From positions 5,390-50,092 of the forward strand of contig NMRA01000498.1 in NCBI GenBank assembly GCA_002633005.1: a DNA stretch of 44,703 bases, given 5' to 3'. Both the position numbers and the translations under genes were made by a program. The notes below the pieces were generated by a model. That model did no database searches and was not told the origin of the DNA. It saw only the letters and a list, made by a program, of their open reading frames with translations. This DNA is from Phoronis australis. Lineage: Eukaryota; Phoronida; Phoronidae. Shown here piece by piece: positions 9,558-18,683 of this stretch (position 1 is its first letter; every line of letters begins with the position of its first letter).

Positions 9558-10061
9558 AGAATGATGTTAGGTTGCTTTTACTCAAGTTTTATTCAGTTTT
9601 TGTCACAATTCAACTATTTCTAATGTATCTTTGTGTTAAGGACTTATCTAATTCACTTAATACCTGCACAAGTCAAATAGATGAACTTTACATTACTCTC
9701 AATCAGTACATTACGACACGTCTAAACACAACACAACTATACCTTTGAACAAATACTCCGAAAAATCATTCTGTTTGAGAAATAGTTCCGCATGCGGAAC
9801 GGTTCCATAACCGTGACATTGATGAATTAATTATTTTATGTTCAGTGTTGAAATTCTCATACTTTTATTTTTGATGCTTGCTACACGTTTAGATTTTGAT
9901 TATTTCGTGGCTTGTATTAATGTTTTACCAAATACAGTCAAGTACCATAGACGCGAGATGTCACGTCAAGTTTTTTTGAGTATCTAAGGAACTGTTCTGC
10001 ATCACAAACTATTGAGCAACTCTTCCATTGATTAATTACTGTTCACGATGACACTAATGGG
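9558..10061. other. no gene recognised
   Basis: A/T-rich, no sustained frame, no module of the modular repeat until 'cactggttgtcagagaggtc' at about 10062. Confidence 0.4.
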
Positions 10062-10108
10062 CCCACTGGTTGTCAGAGAGGTCCGAAAGTTCGCTCATGC
10101 TGTCCTAT
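10062..10108 (+). repeat. modular repeat, segment 4 (left stub)
   Basis: 'ggttgtcagagaggtccgaa' and 'agttcgctcatgctgtcc' match 11277-11320 closely. The module stops at ~10108 and its continuation, 'cacgtgcacaatttcatgaa', appears at ~10630, so 10109-10622 is an insertion. Confidence 0.75.
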
Positions 10109-10112
10109 CTAA

Positions 10113-10618
10113 AGGGCCTATCATACTAACGTCTACGCGTCAATGGTTTGGGAGTTGTGGTCACTATGAACGCTTAACTCCGGTCCTGGATCGCAGTAAA
10201 AACAGCTCCAGTAAACATCCCAGTTAACAGGAGGATTTAAGACCACAGCGTTGATGCTGCGGTGCAGTATGAACGCTTAACTCTGGTCCAATCAAAGTTA
10301 TCGCCAGGTGCCACTGTTATCGTCAACAGTTACAGAGTACTGCCGTCACTAATAACTACTTAGTTTTTGCTCAAATGATAACCAATCAATTTAAAAATGC
10401 CTTTAATGTCATTTAACACATTTAAATGTTCCCAAATTGTCATACTGAAAAAATCTTAGAGTGCAGCGCTACCTTGTGATAACTTTGATGACGTCAGCGT
10501 CACCAACCCTTTACTTCGATGATCATTAACTACCGAAGCCAGTATGAACGGTCCAGTTAACTGCGCTGTTTACGTCGACGCTCCGCTCAGACCGCATTTA
10601 AGTCAATATGAAAGGGTC
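10113..10618. mobile_element. piggyBac-like miniature inverted-repeat element
   Basis: A ~506-bp insertion in the modular repeat. The ends are inverted: left 'agggcctatcatactaac' and right (reverse complement) 'gaccctttcatattgact'. They are flanked by CTAA (10109-10112) and TTAA (10619-10622), as expected for a TTAA-targeting element with one mutation. Internally 'gtatgaacgcttaactc' occurs twice (~10166, ~10267) and a third variant 'gtatgaacggtccagttaac' lies near 10542. No coding. Assignment to piggyBac rests on the TTAA flanks. Confidence 0.55.
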
Positions 10619-10622
10619 TTAA

Positions 10623-11395
10623 GAAAGAAACACGTGCACAATTTCATGAACATATGTCAAATGTTTAAGAGATAAAGCAGCCGATGCCAAACACTGGACG
10701 TCAGACACCGAAGAGATGAAAGACGCCGAATGGACGCACGGACGGATGGACAGACAGACAGAGATGAAGGCAAAATGCACCCACATACAAATATGAGGGC
10801 GCATAAAAAATGAAATTGTCACTAGGGACCAAAGCATTCGCCGGATCCATCTGGAAGTCGTCGCCGTCTGTTGTCAACTTAATATAAATACACTTGTTAA
10901 ATTTAAAAAAGATCTTGCAGTGGGCTTATGAGATGCAGCCAAAGGAGCAAAAATCAAAACTGCCACTTGGAAGCACCACGGCAGTCGAAGTTGTCAGAAA
11001 ATCATCAACCGTCCTCCTCACACTAAGAACATATGAGTCAATTTTCACAATCATCCTTAGAATGGTTTGGTTGATAGCGTGGCGGATACCAAAAACTCAA
11101 AAACAGGAAAAATGGCCAATAAATGGCGCAAAATATCTTGAATCCATCCCTAAACAGTTGAATAGCATCAACTCACCAATCGATGCCTATATTCCAAATT
11201 TCATGAAAATACATTGAAGACTTTTGAAGATACTGAAGTAAATGTAAAAAAAACAAAATTGCCACTAGGGGGCACACCGGTAGTCAGAGAGGTCCGAAAG
11301 TTCGCTCATGCTGTCCCATCTTCGAAAGGATCACACGCAAAATTTCATGAACTTTTGTCAAATGTTTTGGAGATAGAGTAGCTGACAGGCATTCA
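10623..11395 (+). repeat. modular repeat, segment 4 (main part)
   Basis: Resumes at 'cacaatttcatgaacatatg'. It then runs through the GACGGACGG tract, the hairpin (10775-10804), 'aattgtcactagggaccaaa', 'ctgccacttggaagcaccac', 'aaatggcgcaaaatatctt' and the best CTCF-like core, CCACTAGGGGGCAC (11262-11275). It ends at 'ggagatagagtagctgacag'. Confidence 0.8.
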
Positions 11396-11399
11396 ATCG

Positions 11400-11500
11400 G
11401 TTTTAGGTAAAAAAGAGGAAAAAAGTAGGATACATTTTTAAAAAAGTAGGAAAAAGTAGGAACTGTGAAGTGAAAAGTAGGAACAAGAACAGGCGTTCAG
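11400..11500. repeat. GTAGGA-rich tract, left of the 3.5-kb transposon
   Basis: Repeated 'aaaaagtagga' units. A matching tract with the same orientation lies at 15205-15262 on the other side of the transposon. The pair looks like one simple-sequence site, or ends of an outer element, split by the transposon. Confidence 0.6.
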
Positions 11501-11551
11501 GAGTAGTTTTCATCGATATGTTCACCTCAGGTCACAGGCAGTACTCACCAT

Positions 11552-12000
11552 TAGTTAGTGGGAGAGTCAGCAGGACTTTATTCACACTTTTGAGTGCATA
11601 AGGTTTAACTATGTTATTCTGTTGCACATCACCTAACATTGAAGGAAACCAGCTTTGGTCCCTGGGGGTCCAAAAGAGGACCCAAAAATCCATTTAATTA
11701 AAATCCTGATTGCAACATCTGTTTCAAGTTTATTTCATTCAAATCACCTCTCAAATTCAAATGATGCAACTTGAAACGCTTAAATGCCTAGGGTTATTAA
11801 CGAAAGGGCATACTAATTAACAACCAATTAATGATTAATTTAAAATTTTTGGTGCCACAACAATTCTTTTTCCAAGAGATAGCTTAGACACCATATCCAC
11901 AACTTGAGACGTGGTTTTTATTAGGGTTTGCAGATAAGATGAGGGTGTTTGGACCCCAAGGGATAAGAAGACCCTAAAAATGAACTAATAAAAGAGGAAA
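11552..12000 (+). repeat. left long TIR of the 3.5-kb transposon
   Basis: Pairs with 14775-15092 in reverse complement. It is longer than its partner, partly through the extra segment 'ctatgttattctgttgcaca' at ~11611. The inner block ends in 'gggataagaagaccctaaaa'. Confidence 0.7.
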
Positions 12001-12724
12001 TACAAAATTTCTTATTACTACCGGGGTATTCCTTAGATAACCCCAGGCCGTGTATTCGGAAAGTGAAAATTTTCCGGCATTTTAGTAACACCAATAAACG
12101 CCCGGGCGTTAATTCGGAACTGTGTAAACGGATAGACATAATTTTGGCTATGTAAATACCAGCATGATGCGCGATATGTATTTTTGTAAGTCAAAACAGT
12201 CCTTCTGGGTGGATTGGTAGTCCTTAAAAGAACTGTTGATACCTGTTAACAACGTTAATTGTGTAATATCTGCCCAGCAGGACAAGAAAATTAATGAACA
12301 TGAAACTTCTAAACCTCCTTGTGGCAAAGTTGATAGCACCCAAGGACCCTTAGTAGAAAATCTATGAACTTCGACTTGAATACTCCTACCGCGTATTGTG
12401 AAAAAATAACAAGTTCGAGCGTGTGAAATTTCAAGGTCTAACGGAGCTCAACACACATTGCGACCAAGCTTATTTTGATGACAGTGTTCATGCATCTAGC
12501 TGGCCGGTTACATCATAACCCGCAACATCAGACAGAGACATTGATAATTTACATTTTGTATATGTTATTAGGTGCGTCTGTCCCATTTTTTGTTTGGTGC
12601 TGAAGTCCCATTTGATCCCATAGATCCTGTTTAGTGGTGAGTTGGTCAGACTTGGAGGACCGGCACTCATGTTTTGGGTCCGACGGTCATGTTGTTTCTC
12701 ACCCGAGAATCAGTACTGGCTTGA
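12001..12724. other. transposon interior without recognisable coding
   Basis: Only short frames. A palindromic 'cgcccgggcg' at ~12099 with 'ttaattcgg' recalls the GGGCG-TTAA units of 21626-23415, but too little is shared to call a copy. Confidence 0.4.
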
Positions 12725-13015
12725 AAAAGGCGAGAAAGAATGCACCCCCCAAAAGAATATCACAGCCCTCCATCCTACAAGAAACTTCTGGAATTTGTAT
12801 CTTCAGCCATGCGGAAAATCCCGCAAGACATCGTTATCAGAAAATTTGAAAGTTGATGGGCAAATGGCCTCTACCGTATTATTCAACCCCGGATTCACGA
12901 ACACATGGGATACAACGCGGGTATCCAAGAGATGGACGGCAAGTTGCGGGATCCCTTCAGCAACTCGGAGGTGGAAAGAAATTCGGAGGAGCCGACACGG
13001 ACTGAATTCATGTAG
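12725..13015 (+). pseudogene. decayed transposon coding relic
   Basis: One plus-strand frame is open for 97 codons with a single stop (TGA, 12854-12856). It reads PPSYKKLLEFVSSAMRKIPQ, then DIVIRKFES, the stop, GLYRIIQPRIHEH, MGYNAGIQEMDGKLRD and an acidic end ...SEEPTRTEFM before TAG (13013-13015). The 'IP.D.VIRKFES' stretch loosely resembles the C-terminal tail of pogo/Tigger-type transposases (IP...I..SF..C); this is a weak likeness. A longer frame on the same strand (12642-13112) overlaps it but has no familiar motif. Its place inside the transposon suggests a remnant of the element's own gene. Confidence 0.35.
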
Positions 13016-13503
13016 ATTAAGAGGTTTCTTGTCTGATCTTTTATTTAAAACTGTTTTTAAAAAATGTTACAGTAATAAATGCAGTTTGGCAAAACTTCAT
13101 TCGTTTTTATAATTGATAAATGCTCCACATCATATCCACACCTTAAGTCTGCATTTTACCTGCTGTTTGCAGATATGGTGTGGGTGTTTCGACTCGAAGG
13201 GATAAGACCCTAAAAATGAACTTGTAAGACCCCCAAAAATGAACTTGTATACAAGACAAAATACGACAATTTTGATTACTACTATCGATAAAATATATCA
13301 TTTCAAATACAACAAAAGTGAAACAAAAACGTATATACTAAGTTAAGATACATATCTAGGGTAACTAAATAAGCTGGCTTCAAATTAAAGTTGAGCTGCT
13401 TGAAGCATATCTAGTAGCAACATTTGTGATGTTTGACATAGTTTGATGTTTCATATAATAAAACCAAAATCCAAAAGGCAATAATAATTAACTCTGCTGT
13501 AAT
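13016..13503. other. non-coding interior, includes internal TIR copy
   Basis: No coding. 'aaaatgttacagtaataaatg' at ~13060 gives an AATAAA signal shortly after the relic's stop codon. The internal TIR copy occupies 13128-13260. Confidence 0.4.
13128..13260 (+). repeat. internal direct copy of the transposon TIR
   Basis: 'catcatatccacaccttaag', 'gtttgcagatatggtgtggg', 'gaagggataagaccctaaaa' match 11885-12000 in the same orientation. An inverted partner is at 14555-14640 ('tcttattgtccccttatcta', 'gtggatatggtgtccaa'). Confidence 0.65.
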
Positions 13504-14500
13504 TTAACTGCAAATATCTAAGTCGTGATCGTCGTTACTCTCTTCATCAGATGATTCCATTTCTCATGGTAGAGGATCACGATCTTCGTCTACATTACCG
13601 TCCATATCATCATTCATCTCTCTCACCATCGCCACCATTTTGACTTAAACCTATGGAATAAGTGCAGTGGGCATCTGTTCTTCACTGAATCAAATGATGC
13701 GAAATTTGTTTTCAACATTTTTACATTCATTGGCGGGTGTTTTGTGCACTTCTATCCACGTGCTAGTTCAGCTTCACACGTTGAAATAGTGCTGTCTCAA
13801 TGGTTTTAAGCTTCAATTGGGTGTTTAGCGTTGACTTTTGTTTGTAGGTTTTGTCAACTATGTTGAACCGGTGCTTGTGGAGTGGGACAAGTTTCCCCGC
13901 TCCGTAAAGCACAAACAAAATCTTGCAAGATTTTGAAGACATCTTCTGTTGAGACATTGCAGATCACTGAAGCAAAAAGTCTCTGGAGGTTATCCCTTTC
14001 TGCCACGACTGCATATGGTCTGTTCCTTCCTTTCCTTACAAATGCACAGGTATAGTTACATACAGTGAACGCACGTAGGACGAGGAGTGCAACACAGATA
14101 GCATGTCCTACCACAGTAACAATCTTGGTAACGTTCAAATAATGCAAATCCACTTGTCTTATAGTCCCAACTTCCATCCACACCATGGATGTAACTCAAT
14201 GGAGCAAAACTAGAATGTCGCTGTCAGAAGCTCTTATGACCATGTCGCCAGGGTGTGGACTTGTCAGCCTCAATCATATGAAGGATGATTCTGGTGTCGG
14301 CTTCTGAGTGATTACAAGTTAGAGATGGAACGAACTGACTCTGTGCATACTCCTCCATCTTCGACGAAGTACCAAATGTACTCTCTCATCACTCTGAAAT
14401 ACATTTCTCTTCCATAGAAGTGGACTTTAGAAGTTGCTCTGTAGCTCTCGTTTGAATAACTCCCTCTCAAATAGCTCTCATTTGAATGACTCCCTCTCAT
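13504..14500 (-). pseudogene. broken transposon gene with XPG/FEN-like acidic motif
   Basis: A minus-strand gene in about five frame-shifted pieces. From upstream: an N-terminal piece with YFRVMREYIWYFVEDGG (~14500-14312); LTCNHSEADTRIILHMIEA (~14316-14260); VIRASDSDILVLLH then a stop (14240-14196); WMEVGT...LHYLNVTKI...LRAFTVCNYTCAFVRKGR (14186-13854); LYGAGKLVPLHKHRFN... (13957-13763); and an acidic tail (MNDDMDGNVDEDRDP, SSDEESNDDHDLDICS) ending at TAA 13504-13506. EADTR and DSD.LVL, about 20 residues apart, resemble the paired acidic motifs of XPG/FEN nucleases. The AFT.C.YT..F.RKG block resembles a family I recall as common, unnamed and multicopy in marine invertebrates (HAFTGCD...F..KGK). 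One frameshift separates the two acidic motifs and stops are present, so the copy is dead. Confidence 0.55.
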
Positions 14501-14774
14501 GTTGTTTCATGAAGCTTGACTCTTCTGTTCAGATCCTTCTATAACAAGTTCTCTCTTACATCAGGGTCTTATTGTCCCCTTATCTACTAACCCCTGGAAA
14601 AATTGCATATTCAGATGTGGATATGGTGTCCAAGGTTGCTAAACTATCTTCTAAGTTTTTGTAGTGCTTAAAAGTTTAAATCGTTAATCGGTCAATAATA
14701 CATGTCTTACTTAATAATCAGATTTTTATGTTTTAAGTTGTATTTTTGTTCATTTCAAATGTTTTATCCATAGC

Positions 14775-15092
14775 AGAAATCAGGTTCATTTTTGGGGTCC
14801 TGTTATGGGTCCAAACACCCTGTCTTATCTGCAAAACCCATGAAAAATCGTATTCTTAAGTTGTGGATATGGTGTTCAAATCCCTAAATAGTCATTAATT
14901 AGTAGGCATCTTAATCAGTAACCGTAGTCTTAAGTTGCATCATTTGAATTTGAGTGGTAAATGAAATAAACTTGAAACGGATGTTGCACTCAAAATTTTA
15001 ATTAAATGGATTACAATAGAATTATGCACTCAAACCTTTTTAGTACTCAAAAGGGTGAATAAAGCCCTGCTGGCTCTCCAACTACATAGTCT
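14775..15092 (-). repeat. right long TIR of the 3.5-kb transposon
   Basis: Reverse complement of 11552-12000, with shared blocks in mirrored order. It ends at 'ccctgctggctctccaacta' near 15081. Confidence 0.7.
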
Positions 15093-15264
15093 TTTGGTAG
15101 CATTGTTTGAGCTGGAGGTCCTTTGTTTGCTGCTTCTAATAAGCTTAAAACAACTACTCACTTCTCCAAAAACATAACTTAGACGGAAAGTTCAGGGCAA
15201 TCAGAAAAGTAGGAAAAAGTAGGATATATTAGGAATTTCGGAAAAAATAGGATAAAGTAGGAAC

Positions 15265-15879
15265 GCTCGAAAGCCAAACAGAGGTAAGATGCCGAATGGA
15301 CGGAAGGACGGAGATGAAGGCAAAATAAGTCCACAAACAAATATGAGGGCGTATAAAGAATGAAATTGCCACAGGGGTCCAAGCATTCACCGGATCCGTC
15401 TAAAAGCCGTCGTCATCCCTTGTCAACTTCATATAAATACACTTGCTAAATTTAATAATGGTGTTGCTGTGGGTTTATGAGATACAGCAAAAGGTGCAAG
15501 AAACAAAAACTGCCACTTGGAAGCACCACAGCAGTCGAAGTTGCCAGAAAATACTCAACCGTCCTAAAACTATGAACGTATGTGCCAATTTTCACAACCA
15601 TCCTTAGAGACTCGAAAACAGTAAGATGGCTGCTAGGTGGCGCAAAATACCTCGAATCCAAGTGAAAACAGAAGGATGGCATCATCTCACTTATAGATCC
15701 CTATCTGCCAAATTTTATGAAAATTCGTTGAGGACCTTTGCAGAAACAGAGGAAAATGTAAAAAAAAATAAAAATTGCCAATGGGGGCACATCAGTAGTT
15801 GGATCCGTCCAAAAGTTCACTAATGTCAAAAGAGCCCGTGCAAAATTTCATGAACATACATCAAAAGGTTTTGGAGATA
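15265..15879 (+). repeat. modular repeat, segment 5
   Basis: Resumes after the transposon with 'gatgccgaatggacggaagg', then the hairpin (15325-15355), 'ccggatccgtctaaaagccg', 'ttgctgtgggtttatgagat', 'ctgccacttggaagcaccac', 'gctaggtggcgcaaaatacc' and 'ttttggagata'. It stops exactly at that last motif where the next element is inserted. Confidence 0.8.
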
Positions 15880-15897
15880 CTCTCGAGTTCTGAATAG

Positions 15898-16360
15898 GTG
15901 TAGAGACAGCAATAAAAGTATAGACTGGAAAATTTCACGATTTTTAATAATAGTAGAGACTCTAATAATAGTATAGACCCAACATTTTTGCCACTAGAAA
16001 GGTAAAATAATAGCATAGACTGTAAATTGTCAGAAAAAATTAATAACAGTATAGAATGGAATAATGATATAGACGGCAAATTTGTGTAAATTTAAACATA
16101 GTATAGACTGGAATAATATTGATTACAAATTTAGGTAAAATCTAATAATGATATAGAAGGGAATAATAATACAAAACAGCAAATTCTAGGGAATAATGGT
16201 ATAGACAGGTAATTTGTGAAAAATTAAAAATAGCATAGACTGGAATAATAACATTGATTACAAATTTGCGTAAAATCTAGTAAAGGTTGATGGAAATAAT
16301 AGGAAGTGCAAAATCTAATAATGATATAGATGGGAATAATAGTGCAAAGAAGCAAATTCT
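15898..16360. repeat. degenerate GTATAGAC minisatellite
   Basis: About a dozen variants of 'aataat(a/g)(g/a)tatagac(t/g)gg' interspersed with 'caaatttg.gtaaaatcta'. A higher-order period of about 180 bases is suggested by 'aatattgattacaaatttag' (~16112) and 'aacattgattacaaatttgc' (~16250). The motif returns near the right end of the element (18120-18210). Confidence 0.75.
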
Positions 16361-17965
16361 GTCTGACTTACCACCACTTAAAGTAATTGTTTCAAATAAA
16401 AACTTTTAAACTGAACATTAGCATAGTTAAATTATTGCAGTGGTGTATCCACCCATGCCATAACATAGTACAGTGAAGTGGAATAAAAGTGTCATTGCTA
16501 AAACAAAGACCATTCGTTTATTCAATAACTTTAAATGGAAGTCTAAATAGACTTGTTTCAAACAGTATGCGGAATCATTTTACTCAAAAAAGAATGTGAC
16601 AGTTATAGTAGAGATGCCAATGTCGACTAAGTCCAAAAAACTGTAACAAGGAGGTAAAGATTTCAGCAGCAACATCCACTCTTCCATGAAGCCGACAGTC
16701 TGAATAAAAACAATAAAGTGTCTTAAGTTGGTAAAACAAGTCTAATTTTTATCATATATGTTCCTGACAGTCGAGCCTTTGTTTTCTACCCTTGTAATGT
16801 TAGTCAGAATACGACGTCAAAAAGTCGGTACATCCAAAATTTTACACGGCCAAAAATTGAGATTTCTTGCAGACTTACCCAACATTTGAGTCCACGACCA
16901 TAACTACGTCCACCATCTTGAATATCTAATTAGGTATAATAAACAAACCGATTCACGTGCGTTTTTCCGTTTATTTGGACGGGAGAGCAAGTAGAAATCA
17001 ATTTCAATAGATATCGACTATCAATTGTCAAACGTTAGCAACTATGTCATTTTCAAGATTGTCACAAGTCCATTCTTCCTGTTCATAAAAACAATCTATT
17101 TTCAAGTTTGGAGCGAATTGTAAAAATGCTGATGTTCGATGTTGTCGGCATCTTCTTGGTACTTTGTTGATTGAAAGGTTTCACCGTTCATACATGTTCA
17201 TTACACGGGTATTTGCGCTTCGTTGACTGCAGCTAGATTATTTGTCGTACCAGCACCTGAATCAATTCAGTATCTGGAACATCTCTTGGTTTGTAAAATA
17301 ATCCTCGAATTCTTTAGGCCTTTACGCAACAGACATGATTAAATATGTAAATACGCATGTCAATAATGACAGAAACGACAGAAACCGCAGATTACACTGG
17401 CTGTGCAAAATCCTGGAATTACTCATCCTGGATACACAAACTTCGGGGACAGACACACTGAAGAGTTGTAACGGCTTGCCAGTTTTCCACAGGGTGCAAT
17501 CATAAATATTGGATCAGCCAAAGAAACTCGTCGAAAGCGTTTTTATTAATATGTATGTTGAGCTGCCGGTAACACCAATTTGTGTCACGGGACGAGCGGA
17601 ATATTGAAAAATGCACTTTTTGTGCATTAAATTTCTCATTTCTGAAATCACTGATGGCCTATTTCTTTGAGCGACTGTCGACCACCCGTTAATATTGAGA
17701 AAGCGGTCATCATTTCAAGCTTTTTTAAATTTTACCAACACTTTCTTAATTCTGACCAATCCCATCGGAACCCGTCCAAAATAACATCTTGGCCGTCCAA
17801 CAGACAGCCGCTGCGTAAACCCTTGCTTGGGAGTCTGATTATTTTACGCTTTGCAACGTACAGTTGTATATTTTAACGAATAAAATCTTTTAATGTGTAT
17901 GACATGTGACTTCCACGTGTAACGCGGAGTCGTATATAGCTCTTCTAAATTACAAACACTGAACA
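16361..17965. other. interior of the 2.35-kb element, no gene
   Basis: Open frames are at most about 70 codons and carry no motif. Nothing else recognised. Confidence 0.45.
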
Positions 17966-18040
17966 GAGTGTCTTGTGGTCTAGAGGTTTAGAGTGAAGTT
18001 AATTCGTTTTATGACCAAGGTACAATACCCGGTGTCAGAA
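17966..18040 (+). repeat. tRNA-like stretch (SINE head or tRNA relic)
   Basis: 'ttgtggtctagaggttta' (~17973-17990) resembles a tRNA A box and D arm, and GGTACAATACCC (18019-18030) resembles a B box, at a plausible distance. Acceptor and anticodon stems are not convincing, so this is a tRNA-derived fragment at most. Confidence 0.3.
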
Positions 18041-18230
18041 GCAAAGTTTTTGTGTAACAAATTTGTAATGAATGAAACAAAAATTGTGAACTTGCTGAAT
18101 CAAATAATCGTGGAGAGCGGAAAAAGGTTAGAAAATTCATAAACGTAGAGACCCAAATAAGCGCCGTATAGACCAGAAAACGAGTCTGAAAAAAATAATC
18201 GTATAGATACGGCTATTCAGAACTAGAGAG

Positions 18231-18556
18231 TAGAGCAGCAGACAGCATAGTATGGGCATCAAAATTAAACAAGAGCAATGCGCCCACAAAAACAGCGCAG
18301 ACGGTGTGTTTCTAGGGTTGTTTCTTTGTATCACAAAAATGGCCACTAGACTGCACAAAAACAACGAATCTATCCGAAAACGGGGACATGCCATCGCTTC
18401 TTTCATAGAAAGCCATTTACCAAATTTCATAATAAAAATCTATGAAGGAATTTCAGAGAAACAAAGGAAAATGGAAAAAATTAAATTGCCAATAAGTGGC
18501 CCAGCGTTCGTCAGATTTGCCTGAAAGTCATCGTCTGTTACTAGCTTCATATAAAT
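18231..18556 (+). repeat. modular repeat, segment 6
   Basis: 'gcgcccacaaaaacagc', 'ggtgtgtttctagggttgt', 'aatggccactagactgcaca', 'aaattgccaataagtggccc' and 'ctagcttcatataaat'. The last motif is cut at 18556; its continuation 'cacttactaaattt' is at 28272. Other copies read 'cttcatataaatacacttgc' without a break. Confidence 0.8.
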
Positions 18557-18660
18557 CATAAGGCTAAAACCTCGTGAGAGACCGTCCTGAGTTGGCAGCT
18601 CAAGAAACTCGGGGCGGTCTGGGATCAAGAGAAAAACCACAGGGTAGATCTGTGGTCGAC
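18557..18660 (-). mobile_element. 278-bp-family miniature element, first part of a split copy
   Basis: CATAAGGCTAAAACCTCGTG begins the element. 'gagagaccgtcctgagttgg', 'ctcggggcggtctgggatc' and 'agaaaaaccacag' match the reverse complement of 43811-43711. The remaining two thirds of the same element lie at 28078-28271, so the copy is interrupted by ~9.4 kb. Confidence 0.75.
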
Positions 18661-18683
18661 AGATCTATTCGGTCGATTACATT

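Larger units (their letters stand above)
11552..15092. mobile_element. decayed DNA transposon with long terminal inverted repeats
   Basis: About 3.5 kb, bordered by long diverged inverted repeats: 11552-12000 pairs with 14775-15092. Shared blocks include 'cagcaggactttattcac', 'cttttgagtgcata', 'tccatttaattaaaat', 'caacatctgtttcaagttta', 'caaattcaaatgatgcaact', 'caccatatccacaact' and 'tttgcagataaga', in the same order on opposite strands. A third, direct copy of the inner part lies at 13128-13260 and a fourth, inverted, at 14555-14640, suggesting a nested or rearranged second element. It contains two decayed coding regions (12725-13015 plus, 13504-14500 minus) and sits within the modular repeat. 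The superfamily is unassigned; Academ-type elements are one possibility because some carry an XPG-type nuclease. Confidence 0.7.
15880..18230. mobile_element. TA-flanked non-autonomous DNA element with 18-bp TIR
   Basis: Left end CTCTCGAGTTCTGAATAG (15880-15897), right end CTATTCAGAACTAGAGAG (18213-18230): 17 of 18 bases pair. TA lies on both sides (15878-15879, 18231-18232). Flanking sequence joins as 'ttttggagaTAgagcagcagacag', matching other modular copies such as 11371-11390 and confirming insertion at TA. The 2351-bp interior has a degenerate 'agtatagactggaataata' minisatellite near the left end and a tRNA-like stretch near the right. No transposase frame survives. TA duplication suits a Tc1/mariner-type mobiliser, which is inferred. 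Confidence 0.75.
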
